Source of the DNA: Bryoerythrophyllum caledonicum
Taxonomy: Eukaryota; Streptophyta; Bryopsida; Pottiales; Pottiaceae
DNA: 64,000 nt
Assembly (NCBI GenBank): GCA_963971425.1
Contig: OZ020517.1
Span: 25,934,668 to 25,998,667 of the forward strand
Direction of reading: 5' to 3'
In this document: piece after piece, positions 50,905 to 60,749 of the stretch
Layout: every line of letters starts with the position of its first letter
How positions within the stretch are numbered: the stretch's first letter is position 1
Made by a program: the position numbers and the translations under genes
Notes under the pieces: generated by a model
What the model saw: only the letters and a program-made list of their open reading frames with translations
Told to the model about the DNA's origin: nothing
The model's database searches: none

Positions 50905-52077
50905 ATGCCTGGCGCTATTGTGGATGCGGGACTTGGTGACTTCGAGACTGTTTTGAAGGTGAGTGGTTCTGGTCCGAGTCACTGTTTGTGGACCGCATGT
51001 GTTGCAATTTTCATCGATGTTTCTACTCTTTGGGAGTATGTCTGGCGAAATACATGCGGCATCGTGATGGTTTTGTTGAAAAAAAGTGATCAATTTCGTG
51101 TATTCTACGACGTTGGCTTCCCTTGTATGTCTATTGTACGCTTTTTTCTGTGTAGTTCAGTTTAAGCTTAGCTTTTGATGCGAAACTACCACGAGGATAT
51201 GCTGCTTTCGTTTTTGGCTTGTGGCATCTGCTTTCGGGTTTTTTTGTTTGTTTGTTTCTTCCTTTCCCCTGACTCAATTGTTGGCTTTTGTTGTGATAAC
51301 CGTATCTGTGAGAATGGATTCACTTTGGTTTAGTAGTGGGTCTCTGAGATGTAGACGGTGCAGCATACAAAGTTTGTCATCACAACCCTCGCTTTCTTCT
51401 CATTTCATCACTTGCATGATAAAGGAAACGTAGAAAGCATCTCCCTGCTTCGTCGCAGATTTCTTTCGTCACAAGCTATAGTTGAATAAAAAAATAGCTT
51501 GAGTAAATTCAATTTGTTCGTGGGTTCGTGATGAATGAGACATGTTCTCACTTTGACATTCGGAATTGGTGTGCAGGCTGCTGAAGCGCAGGGGCCTGGT
51601 CTGCTGTTGGTTCTATTTCTGGGTGACCGCATTGCATCGGTGGGCAAAAGCTGGTGCCCAGGTAAAATCCAACTCTTCTGTCTCTCGATTCTTTATGGAT
51701 CGTTGTTTGCAACTTCGAGTTTGAGATTGATTCTTGCAGGTGACAGTTGAACACCATGTCTAGAGATGAATCCAGCTGTACAAGAGATTTGTGTTCAAGC
51801 ATATGGCTCGTGTGTGTTTGCAGATTGTGTGAGGGCGGAGCCAGTTATCTACAAACTAGTAAATGAGAGTGAGAAGCCTGTGACGCTCGTACGTGTGTAC
51901 GTGGGCGATAGGCCGACATGGCGTACCCCGGACCATCCCCTGCGCTGTGACGAGCGCTTCAAGCTGAGGGGCGTGCCAACCTTGATCCGATGGGAGAATG
52001 GCGCAATAACAGGCCGTCTGGAAGATCACGAAGCTGACAAGGAGATGAAAATCAAGAAACTCATGGCGTCAGCATGA
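50905..52077 (+). CDS. Clot / TXNDC17-type thioredoxin-like protein
   Basis: Three exons join in phase into 130 residues: 50905-50958, 51577-51661, 51824-52077, with GT-AG introns. The active site WCPDC (Cys45, Cys48) is split by the second intron and is followed by VRAEPVIYK. YVGDRPTWRTPDHPLR and the cis-Pro region RGVPTLIRWENGAITGRLED come next, ending in a Lys-rich tail. All are typical of Clot (TXNDC17, DUF953), a small cytosolic dithiol reductase with the CPDC motif. Length equals the family norm. No targeting signal. The first exon codes for MPGAIVDAGLGDFETVLK, which matches the N-terminal pattern of the family, supporting this start. Confidence 0.93.
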
Positions 52078-53136
52078 GCTCCAAGTCTTATAGGCTGCTA
52101 CTCCAAATTGACGATGTTGCTAAACGTTATGAACACGGAATTTCTCATTTGGTGTAGGTGATGTAAATTCTGTCTTTCTTCGCACACTTATGTAGAGTCT
52201 TGCAGTCTGTTCCTTCTGACTGTACAATGCTTGAAATGGAGTAGAGTAATCGATGCCATATCTGTATGAACTGCAGAAATTCTGATTATGTTAGTCATTG
52301 ATGTCTCAACTGTTATTACAAGGGAGTAAAGCCGTGTTAGCATTTTTCTGATATTTCCTTCTGCAAATGAACCAGTGCCCAATGATCTCGAGCCAATGAT
52401 CTCTCAGCTGCAGCAGGAATTGGTTCTCTGGGGCCAACACACCGGAAGGCACTAGCCTGAGATTACAGATCATGCAATCTACTACTCTACTAGATCCTAA
52501 GATGTATGAAGATCACTCTACTAGATCACAAACTACATAACCATGGAGTAGCTATGTTTTTTGCAAAACATATGATTTATCAAATGGCATGGTCTTGCTA
52601 AGATATCAACATCTTCTCTGAAATCCGGATTTCCCTGTCTTTGGAATACCTTCTTGACAATTTGTGTTCCTAGCAAGGGAACCTGGTGCAGAGTACAATT
52701 CGCACCTATAGCTAAATACTTTGTTGATTTTATTCACTTGCAAACCAGTTATTCCGAAAACACCCGTGAAATATGATTAAAATGTGAACACAGCTAGCTT
52801 CTACTTTAACCCTCAAATTCTTCAGAGTGAAAACCAGTTTGTAAGGAATCCAAGTCCAATGCCACGAGCCACTATGGTGCTCATATTTACAAAGAACTTC
52901 TGGACAAATTCGCCTTCAGATCTTTTTGTGTCAACTTGACCGAGTACGGTATGAGGTTACGGCTTTGTAAAGCTCCAAAATGAAGTAGATCTTAGTGATG
53001 ATAAAACCTTAGCGATGGTACATGTAGCGTTGTCGCACCACATATCTTTGCAACAACCTTTTATGAAGCTCTCAAGTTGCTTCTCCAATGCAAGCAGCAG
53101 GTAATTACGGCAGGTAATTATGGTAGCAGGTGATTA
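52078..53136. other. Downstream of the Clot gene; no further gene supported
   Basis: The first few hundred bases are the likely 3' untranslated region of Clot. The rest shows short repeated strings near 52490-52530 (CTACTAGATC twice) and near 53090-53135 (GCAGGTAATTA, repeated) but no coding signal. Confidence 0.4.
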
Positions 53137-54162
53137 AGGTAGAGGCACCCAATTCCGATAAGTAGAGTATGCATGGCATGGTGCATGAAAATGGTAAATG
53201 CATAAAATGGTGCATGAAGCGACCCAAAACCGATAACTCATGAATTGAAAACCCCAATCATTATCGGCATTGTGTCATGAAGTGTGCAATTTTGGGTTGC
53301 TCCACCTCAATTGAGCCCTCATTGGTGGCCTTGCCTCAAAAGTCGAACAAGGTCAATCGGCATTGGATAAGGTTGGATGACCCATAACCACCACGAACCC
53401 CATAACGGATAAGCAAAAGTGTACCAAAACCACCACAGACCCACCCCATTTCCGAAATTTTAGGAAGTCATACATGATTGGGTGTCAGTTCATGATTGGT
53501 TCAAAGTTGCCGGTTTTTAGTCAATGCAGAAGTGGTTTTTAGTACAACTTAGTGTGGAAATAGAGAGTTGTGTATGTCGAGGAATGGGTCACGGCTTACT
53601 ATCCACTTTGAAAATTTATAGCAATTTCAATATGAAGAAATAAATGATCACGACAATTGCAATATTCATGAAATCCTATTTTGAATTCCCAAAAAATGTC
53701 TTACCACGTATACAAACGCTATAAATAGGTCAGCAAGCTTAAGTTGGTGGTTATAGGTCATCCAACCTTACCCTCCATGAGTTGGTTATCCATGGCATGT
53801 CTTTTGTCTTTTACTCACTCTCACTTGTTGACATTTGGCAAAGGAGGGCACCAAATCTCACCTACCCTATGGTTTGATTATGGGCTCCAGTGGTTTTGGG
53901 CTTTTAAATTCTATATCAATTCCAAATATTTGTGATTAAATTTGAAAAAATATTTGTTGAGTTTCATTCTTACTTCCACACTTCAAAAAAAAGGCCGCAA
54001 GTAAATTTTTTGGAGTATAGCCAAGTGGAAAGGCTTCGGTTTTTTATACCGACAGGCAAAGGTTTGAATCTTTGTATTCCCTTTCTACATTAATGTTTTT
54101 GACAAAAAATGTCATTTGAGTCCCCAATTGGCTTAAGTGATCGGAATTGGGTGCCTATACCT
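53137..54162. mobile_element. About 1-kb TIR element carrying a tRNA-Gln relic
   Basis: GGCACCCAATTCCGAT at 53144-53159 is answered by its exact inverse at 54140-54155. Including the flanking AGGTA(G/T)A bases, the inverted repeat is 23 bp with one mismatch. The interior has no transposase. The tRNA-Gln-like sequence sits near the right end (54011-54082). The right border abuts the left border of TTAA element E. A target duplication cannot be defined because of that junction. Confidence 0.6.
54011..54082 (+). tRNA. Degenerate mitochondrial-type tRNA-Gln copy
   Basis: The sequence folds as a 72-nt cloverleaf: acceptor TGGAGTA / TATTCCC, D-arm GCC...GGC, anticodon stem TCGGT / ACCGA (perfect), T-loop GGTTTGAATC. 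The start TGGAGTATAGCCAAGTGG and the GGC(A/T)TCGGTTTTT core are those of plant mitochondrial trnQ-UUG, including the unusual U1. Decay is clear: the anticodon position reads TTT instead of TTG, position 56 of the T-loop is T instead of C, and position 1 faces C72. It is best explained as a mitochondrial (or related) tRNA copied into the nucleus and no longer functional. Confidence 0.65.
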
Positions 54163-55117
54163 AACCCTTAAAGTACGGTGACAATTTTACACCAAAAACA
54201 CTTCAAAATTGTTGGATTCTAGTGCAAAAAATAAAGAGGGAAACAAAAACTTTGATTTTCTAGTTTTGACCGTATGATCTCAAATAAGACTTCTTCAATA
54301 ACATACTCACAAAATTTCATAAACTTTGACCGCACAGATTGAAAGATTATAGTGTTTGAAGTCAAACGAATGGTTCATTTTCTTCCCAGTGTCCACTGGA
54401 TCAGCAGACTTTAACTTCACTTGGTGTCAAATTTTTGCACTACACAAGGTCTAAATCCATTACCATCGTGTTAATCGTGATGTTAGTTCCTAACACACCA
54501 AATTTTAGAGGTAGAGGAGAGGTGTAGCATATTCAAAACAAGTGTACAGTACAAGTAGTGGAGGTTCAAAAACTGCCAATTTGCGTTTTTATTTTCTGTG
54601 AACTTAATATGTTTTAGATTGATAATCCGAATGGTCAATATCAAGGTTTACACCACATATTGTTGTGGAACAAAAAGAAGTAAAAAATTATGAAGATCTC
54701 TAAGTTTTATGTGGAAAAGAAGAAGTTTTTTTGGTACCTTGCCCAACAATGTGTGACAATGTGTGAAAATGTTTGACTTGGGTTAATAAGCTATTTTTCC
54801 TAAAGACAAGGACTTTTTTTGACAATATGAAGGGAAAAAATATTACTTGCTAGTATTGAAAAACTCACATTCAATAGAGTGTCCTGGCAAAAGTTTTTAA
54901 AGGTGCCCAAAGTGCCCGCTCTCCCCATTTAAAATTCATAACCCCATAACTTTTTCATTACATGTGAGAGTTAGGAAAAAATTATTCTCCCACTCAGTCC
55001 TTAGTAATGTCCTTCTAGAGTAAAAATTTTAAAGTGGAATATTGGAAATTGACACCATAGGAACGTGACCAAACTTTCAAAAAGTCCTTTTTTGACATTG
55101 GGTCCTGTAGGGGTTAA
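54161..55117. mobile_element. TTAA-ended non-autonomous element, copy E
   Basis: The left end CTAA-CCCTTAAAGTACGG has one change from TTAA. The right end is GGTCCTGTAGGGG-TTAA. The interior is collinear with copy B throughout, including ACACCAAAAACACTTCAAAATT, and about the same length (957 bp). No coding capacity. Confidence 0.65.
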
Positions 55118-55626
55118 GCAGGTTCGATTTCAACTCCCTATGCCATGTACTACAGTCGGCTCTCTGTAAATGTTACTCATCGGGAGCGGGATTTTTGGTA
55201 ACACTTATGAAGTTATAACATATAACGTTTATAGAACTAGATATCGACAATTAATAACACTTACAAAAATAACACTTATGAAATACAACACCGATTGTTA
55301 ATAACATTTAAAGTAATAACACTTATGAAACTTGATAGTGATGATTAATAAAATTTTATGAAATAACACTTGAAAGACTTCAAAGAAAAATCCATAACAG
55401 ATAGAGAATATGAAAGTTGAAAATACAAGAAATATAAACCATAATGCAACTAAATTCAACTCATCTAAATTCAACTAAACTCAACTAAACTAAGCTTTAT
55501 CAAAGAAAGAATTCATAGTAGATTGATGGGTATCTTCCATATGGGCAATTGCCACATCTTGCAAAAGAGTTTGAACCAAGTTGATGCGTGATGAAACATC
55601 ACGAGGTCTTTGCTGAAGGAATTTCT

Positions 55627-57112
55627 TCACAATATGAAGTGCACCTTCAATAGTGTCAAATCCAACCACCTCGTTATCGCATCATTTATTACCTCATCTA
55701 CAACAATCTTCAAGTCTTCGGAAGGAAGCATGTCTAGGATATCCTCCTCAATAAGTTCATAGGGATTATTTAAATCAAAGTCTACGTCATAGTTTATGAA
55801 CTCATGAGCGTCCATAACATCGCTATCTTTTAGGTCTAAAGATAAAAGTGAAAGCCGATGAAGCAAACCTCCAACTTCATCAACCTCTCTCGCAATCCTT
55901 GTTGCAAATCTCTCCCTCTCAAGTACATCTCTCTCCCTATCACTAAGCAAGTATAGCTATATGCCTCCAATGATTCACAATTGTTGACGATGTCACACCT
56001 GCATGCCATGCCTTCACAACCATAATTACATCCCGATAGACATCTATTATAAATACCTCGTTTGCAGTTAGACAATCTATCTGGTACTGAATTATTAGTT
56101 TACGGTACTGCGCCTTAAAAGAAGCAATAATGCTCGCATCCATGGGTTGAAAATGGCTGGTAGTGTTAGGTGGTAAGAATTCTAACTGCGTCACCTGCAA
56201 CCGTGATGCCACATTGGATATTTGATGACCTGAGAAATTATCAACGAGCAAGAGAACTTTCTCTTGCTTCGCTAATATCATCCTTCTATCAAAGTCCAAC
56301 ATAAAACGCTCAAAGATCTCGGTAGTCATCCAAGCTTTCTTGTTAGCAGCTCAACCGATACCTAAATTCTCAGGAACATGAATATGTCTTGAAGTGAAGG
56401 CACGCGGCTTTATGTAGTGATTAATGATAAGTGGAGGCAGACAAATTGTACCTGTTGCGTTCGCAGTGAGCGCTACTGTGATACGCTCCTTCAGTTTCTT
56501 CTTTCCCGACAATCTTGACGTAGCGAGCGTTCGATTTGGCTCCATTCTGCAGAAGAGGCCTGTCTTGTCCATGTTGAACACGTCATCGCGATTGTATGAA
56601 GCCACAAGCGCCTTGATTTCTTCCATCTTTGCTAGAGCTTTTGCTGAATTGTCAGCAGAAGCATCTTCTCCATGTTGCGTGATGGGTCTTATATCAAATC
56701 TCTTCTTGAAACCGCTCATCCACCGAGACAAAAAATTGAGTACTTTCTCGCTTGAAAATCTTGGTGTCAAATCATAAAACCTCTTGGTTGCACCTATAAT
56801 CAAGTCATCAGATAAAGTTGCACCTTGTTCTATCATTGCGGTGATCCACTTGAAAGTGGCTAGTTCCACTATTGGACAATATACCTTCCTCAAGCGCTTC
56901 ATCCCACCCAAGTGCACCACACCTTCGTTAGGTATTGAGTCCTTCTTCAGTAGTCTACTTATGCTCATTGTTGAAACAGATGTATAATATTTGGCATTGG
57001 CCCATTCAGTCAAAGCCCTTTGAGTGATTTTGTGCCTTGTTGACATTGTGTTTTCATAATGAGCAAAAAAATCTTGCTTCTCCTTGAAGGTGAATTCTCG
57101 ACTCTTGGCCAT
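55627..57112 (-). pseudogene. Pogo/Tigger-type transposase, interrupted by one stop and a frameshift
   Basis: Starting at MAKSREFTFKEKQDFF, the protein has an N-terminal helix-turn-helix region with CENP-B/pogo resemblance (HKITQRALTEWANAK and SISRLLKK), then a second DNA-binding helix set (VLNFLSRWMSGFKKRF). The DDE_1 catalytic domain follows: FNMDKTGLFCRM (first Asp), LLLVDNFSGHQ (second Asp) and FQPMDASIIASFKAQYR (third Asp). All three acidic residues are intact. Breaks: one in-frame TGA at 56351-56353 between ENLGIG and AANKKAWMT, and a shift near 55945 after which the acidic C-terminal region continues in another frame to 55627. Only a few lesions, so decay is recent. Confidence 0.88.
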
Positions 57113-57842
57113 TGCCACCTTCAATTGCAACTACCATGTCAATTACACACACAACAATAGCAACCTTTCACAAATGCTTAGCGACCCACTATAAGAAAGT
57201 AGGGACTTACAAAAGAAGGAACAACTTACCACTCAAACATAGCGACCTTTCACTAAAATCAATGACCTTCCAGCGACCTCCAAGTAAAGAGCAACGACAC
57301 TCACTCTGTCGAAACATGTCAGACGACATGCACCCATTTGAAAGTTTTTTTTATAAAAAAAAAAAAACCACATCCAACAATCAAACCTCAGCCTGATAGG
57401 CCATGCATCTATGATGGGGTCCACGGCATGCCTCTTGCATGCGGCAAACAACCACACCAAAAATTTAAAAGATAAATAAATAAAAATAAAAACTCACAAT
57501 ATGGCGTGCGATACCCTTCTCGAATATAGCCTGCGATGCCCTTCTAGATACTGCTGGAAGAATCCTGACATATTCTTTTTTTAAAGGACAAATCTTCTCA
57601 AGTTCCACAAAAGATATGGTATATATTCATGTGAAGTAATTAATTTTTTTTAAAACAAGTTCTATTATGATGTTTTTGTCAAATGTAACACTTATAGAAT
57701 CATTTTAACAAAGGGGGGAGCGGAACATGTTATAACATTTAACATATAACACTTACTACACTAAACATCACATATAGTGTCGTCAATACTAAATACGAAC
57801 CCTTACACTAAATGTAAGAATCACAATTAGTGTAATGACACA

Positions 57843-58032
57843 ACATTACACTAAATGTGAAACATTACACTAAATGAGAAACATTACACTAAATGTGAAA
57901 CATTACACTAAATGTGAAACATTACACTAAATGTGAAACATTACACTAAATGTGAAACATTACACTAAATGTGAAACATTACACTAAATGTGAAACATTA
58001 CACTAAATGTGAAACATTACACTATATGTGAA
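57843..58032. repeat. Tandem array, 19-bp unit, about 10 copies
   Basis: ACACTAAATGTGAAACATT repeats without spacers for about 190 bp, with only a few single-base changes (for example ATGAGAA in one copy). It lies in the non-coding right part of the pogo element. The core ACACTAAATGTG occurs in both orientations around the array (TAGTGTAATG, CATATAGTGTCG). Confidence 0.9.
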
Positions 58033-58687
58033 TGGCAGTAAAAATGATTTATTTTTTTTTTAAATGTTTACAATTAGTGTATGAAAAGCTTGCCGCAGTG
58101 AATGAAAAACAACACTATTCAAAGGAGCATAAGTCACTCAAAAAGGATCGGAATTACAGTCATGAGATGTTTTTTGACATCTAAATTTTCTGTAGATGTC
58201 AAAAAACATCTCATATGTTTAATTTGAAGAAAATCTGAGTAAGTTATGGGCATTCAAAGATTTTGGTGATGTAAATTAAACAAAGTGGCATGACGGCCGG
58301 TAGGCGATTGATTGGGGGTAGGGAGAGTTGGGAAATAAGAAAAATCAACATAGAGAATAAAGACATGACGGCTAGTATGCGGTTGATTGAGGCATCATTA
58401 ATGATGTTGGCCGCTAACACTAATTGTGAACTTGTTTGCAAATAGTGTAGTAGGGTAATTACACTATTTGAGTGACTACACTAAATGCGATGTTTAGTGT
58501 AGTGTTAATTTTGAGATTTTTTTTTTGGGAGCGAGATTTTTAGTAACACTCATCTGATTCTAACACTTATAGAGGTAACATTTATACAGAGCCGACTGTA
58601 CCGTACTGTAGTACTGTATTGTAGCGAAGCTGTCTTTTTTCCAGGTTTTGAGTGAGTCGAAAGCGACACATTTGGGATCAAAAGTGA

Positions 58688-59428
58688 GGGGCTGTTTACA
58701 TCTAGATGGTTTGGGCTGGAGCCCAAAGAAATCCCGAGTTGTGATTGGAGTAAAGAATTGGTACCCCGGAAATGGGTTTACATCAATCAAAATATGGGCT
58801 GTGGCCCAAAGTGTTTTCCGTGGATGAGAAACCTAGTTGGAATCCTACATGGCAGATTTGAATAGTGTTTTACGGAACTTAAGGAGACTTATTTCCTACA
58901 ACCTCTAGGAGGTTGTATTTCCCGAAGTCCGGGAGAGTATTTTTCAAAATGAATTTCAGCCAATCATTTATAATATTTTACTACTGACATTTCCTGTTGA
59001 CATTCACTGCTGAAATTTACTGCTGAAGTTAACATTTATTGCCGGCATTTACTGCTGAAATTTACTATTAATATTTACTGCTGAAATTTCCAGCTGCAAT
59101 TTACTGCTGAAATTTACAACTGAAATTTACTGCTGAAATTTACTGCTGAAGTTACATTTATATTTTGTAATTTAAATAATACAAATTCTTTCACTACGGG
59201 GTAATTCTAAAAAGAGCCCATTTTCATATAACTACTTAAAAATTCAGCCCAAGTACACAATGGGCCACAACCCTTCTATTCGGGTTTACACCTAATTTTT
59301 GGGCCACAACCCACTTAGAACTCCCTTGTTTGGTGGAAGGTACCCCGCTTACAATGGTTTCATCCTTCAAGCGGGGTACCACTTGTGTCTATGGGCTCCA
59401 ACCCAAACCTTCAGGTGTAAACAGCCCC
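58688..59428. mobile_element. TIR element with GGGGCTGTTTACA ends (PIF/Harbinger-like)
   Basis: The left end GGGGCTGTTTACATCT is answered by GGTGTAAACAGCCCC on the right. Inner blocks also pair (TTTGGGCTGGAGCCCA with TGGGCTCCAACCCAAA). TGA occurs on both sides (58685-58687, 59429-59431), a 3-bp duplication as in PIF/Harbinger, although that superfamily usually shows TWA. No transposase. The central part is a tandem array. Confidence 0.65.
58980..59155. repeat. Imperfect tandem array of TTTACTGCTGAAA
   Basis: The ~13-base motif TTTACTGCTGAAA recurs about a dozen times with variants such as TTTACTATTAATA and TTTCCAGCTGCAA. It forms the middle of the 58688-59428 element. Confidence 0.75.
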
Positions 59429-59431
59429 TGA

Positions 59432-60749
59432 GTGACGCCCTCGCTAGGGTGATGTCAGTGGATAAACGATCTTCTTCGTCACAGATGCTGACTGAGTCAC
59501 CACCAAACGTCCATGGCATATGTGTTTGCAGCTTGGGAAGACCGCGCGCGCCTTCTGCATGACTTGCTTTCCGATCGGTACAGACAGCGCCATGAGACAT
59601 TGGTACATGGTTGAGCAATGATTTAGAGCGCTGTCGACGTTGCGTGGTGGAAAGGAAGCATTGGGACTTTGGAGGGGCCAGTACTGTGAGTGGAATGCTT
59701 GGCCGGTGGTCCCTCACAAGTCGTGAAGAGACGACGAATGCATCGTACTGACTCTCTACTCTTCAACCAACCCAAGGGCTGCGGGCCTGTGCCTAGACCA
59801 CCAAATCGTGACTCTTTCGCTGAAACCTAGATATTACTCTCGTGGCTTTTCTCTTGAGGTGAGGAGGCCAACTTTAGATAGTGTGGTCCTTCAACTTTAG
59901 ACTATGTTTCGCCAAAACCACCCCAAAAAGGCCTCTCTAAGATGAGATGGTGCAAGACTAATTGAAACAACGTTTTCACTATTTTTAACCATATGATTTT
60001 TAACCATAAGAAGACTCTAAAAATATATTGTAGACTTCAACTGTACGGATTATACGATACATGCATTTGAAGAGTGGAGTATGGTATCTTTCTTCCTCGC
60101 GCATATTAGGCCAATGTACTTTGACTCAAGCTAACAACATATTCTTCCACTCCACATTCCACAAATTCTACGGATATTATACCTTCTATCTTGTGTAAGC
60201 CATGGGAAGCCAAAAATCACAAATAATGGAGGTGTTTAGGATAAGAAGAATGTTGGACTTACGATGACTAGGCATATAAAAAGTAGCCACTTCATAAGGA
60301 AAAGAGAAATTCAACAAAAATATAGTTGTTGGATCCAAAATGCAAAGGGTGGATAGAATCATTATGCCTCCTTCTATTAGGAGAAGAAAAGTAATTGAAA
60401 ATAAAAGTAATATTCATAATTTCTTCATATTTTTAAGTTAACTCGTAAAGGACCGAGCCTTGTGCTTCACCAAAACCATCCCAAAGCTGCCACTTTGAGA
60501 TGAGATATTTCTAGACTTATATGAACGCCTTTTTACTATTTTCGACTATTGGATCTTCAGAGTTGTTGCTCCACACTATAATTAGACCACAAACTCAACA
60601 AACACCGTCACATGTATTTAAACGTGGAACGATCTATCCCTTAACATTGCCCTTCCATGCATCCAAAACCTCGTCACACACAAAACCACTCCTCCTGTCA
60701 TAATTGCCATTAAGAAACTAAACTCACATCCACAAAATTCACTAAAAAC
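59432..60749. other. No supported gene; repeated block at about 59910 and 60468
   Basis: CCAAAACCACCCCAAAAAGG...GATGAGAT...TTTTCACTATTTTTAACCAT at 59910-60000 recurs as CCAAAACCATCCCAAAGCTG...GATGAGAT...TTTTTACTATTTTCGACTAT at 60468-60550. This is a direct repeat 558 bases apart. Around 60040-60180 a diverged relative of the TTAA element interior is visible (CTGTACGGATTATACGATAC...TTTGACTCAAG). No gene is seen. Confidence 0.45.

Larger units (their letters stand above)
55153..58598. mobile_element. Complete pogo/Tigger-type DNA transposon with TA duplication
   Basis: The ends are CAGTCGGCTCTCTGTAAATG on the left and CATTTATACAGAGCCGACTG on the right, flanked by TA on both sides (55151-55152 and 58599-58600). 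A further inner pair (GGGAGCGGGATTTTTGGTAA / GGGAGCGAGATTTTTAGTAA) is present, the second copy near the right end in direct orientation. Ends starting CAGT with a TA duplication are the pogo/Tigger arrangement of the Tc1/mariner superfamily. The transposase is on the minus strand (55627-57112). The element is 3446 bp. Confidence 0.9.

Noticed and set aside
57843..58032. Possible CRISPR-like array
   Set aside because: Units are contiguous with no spacers, lie inside a transposon, and the genome is eukaryotic. It is a simple tandem repeat.
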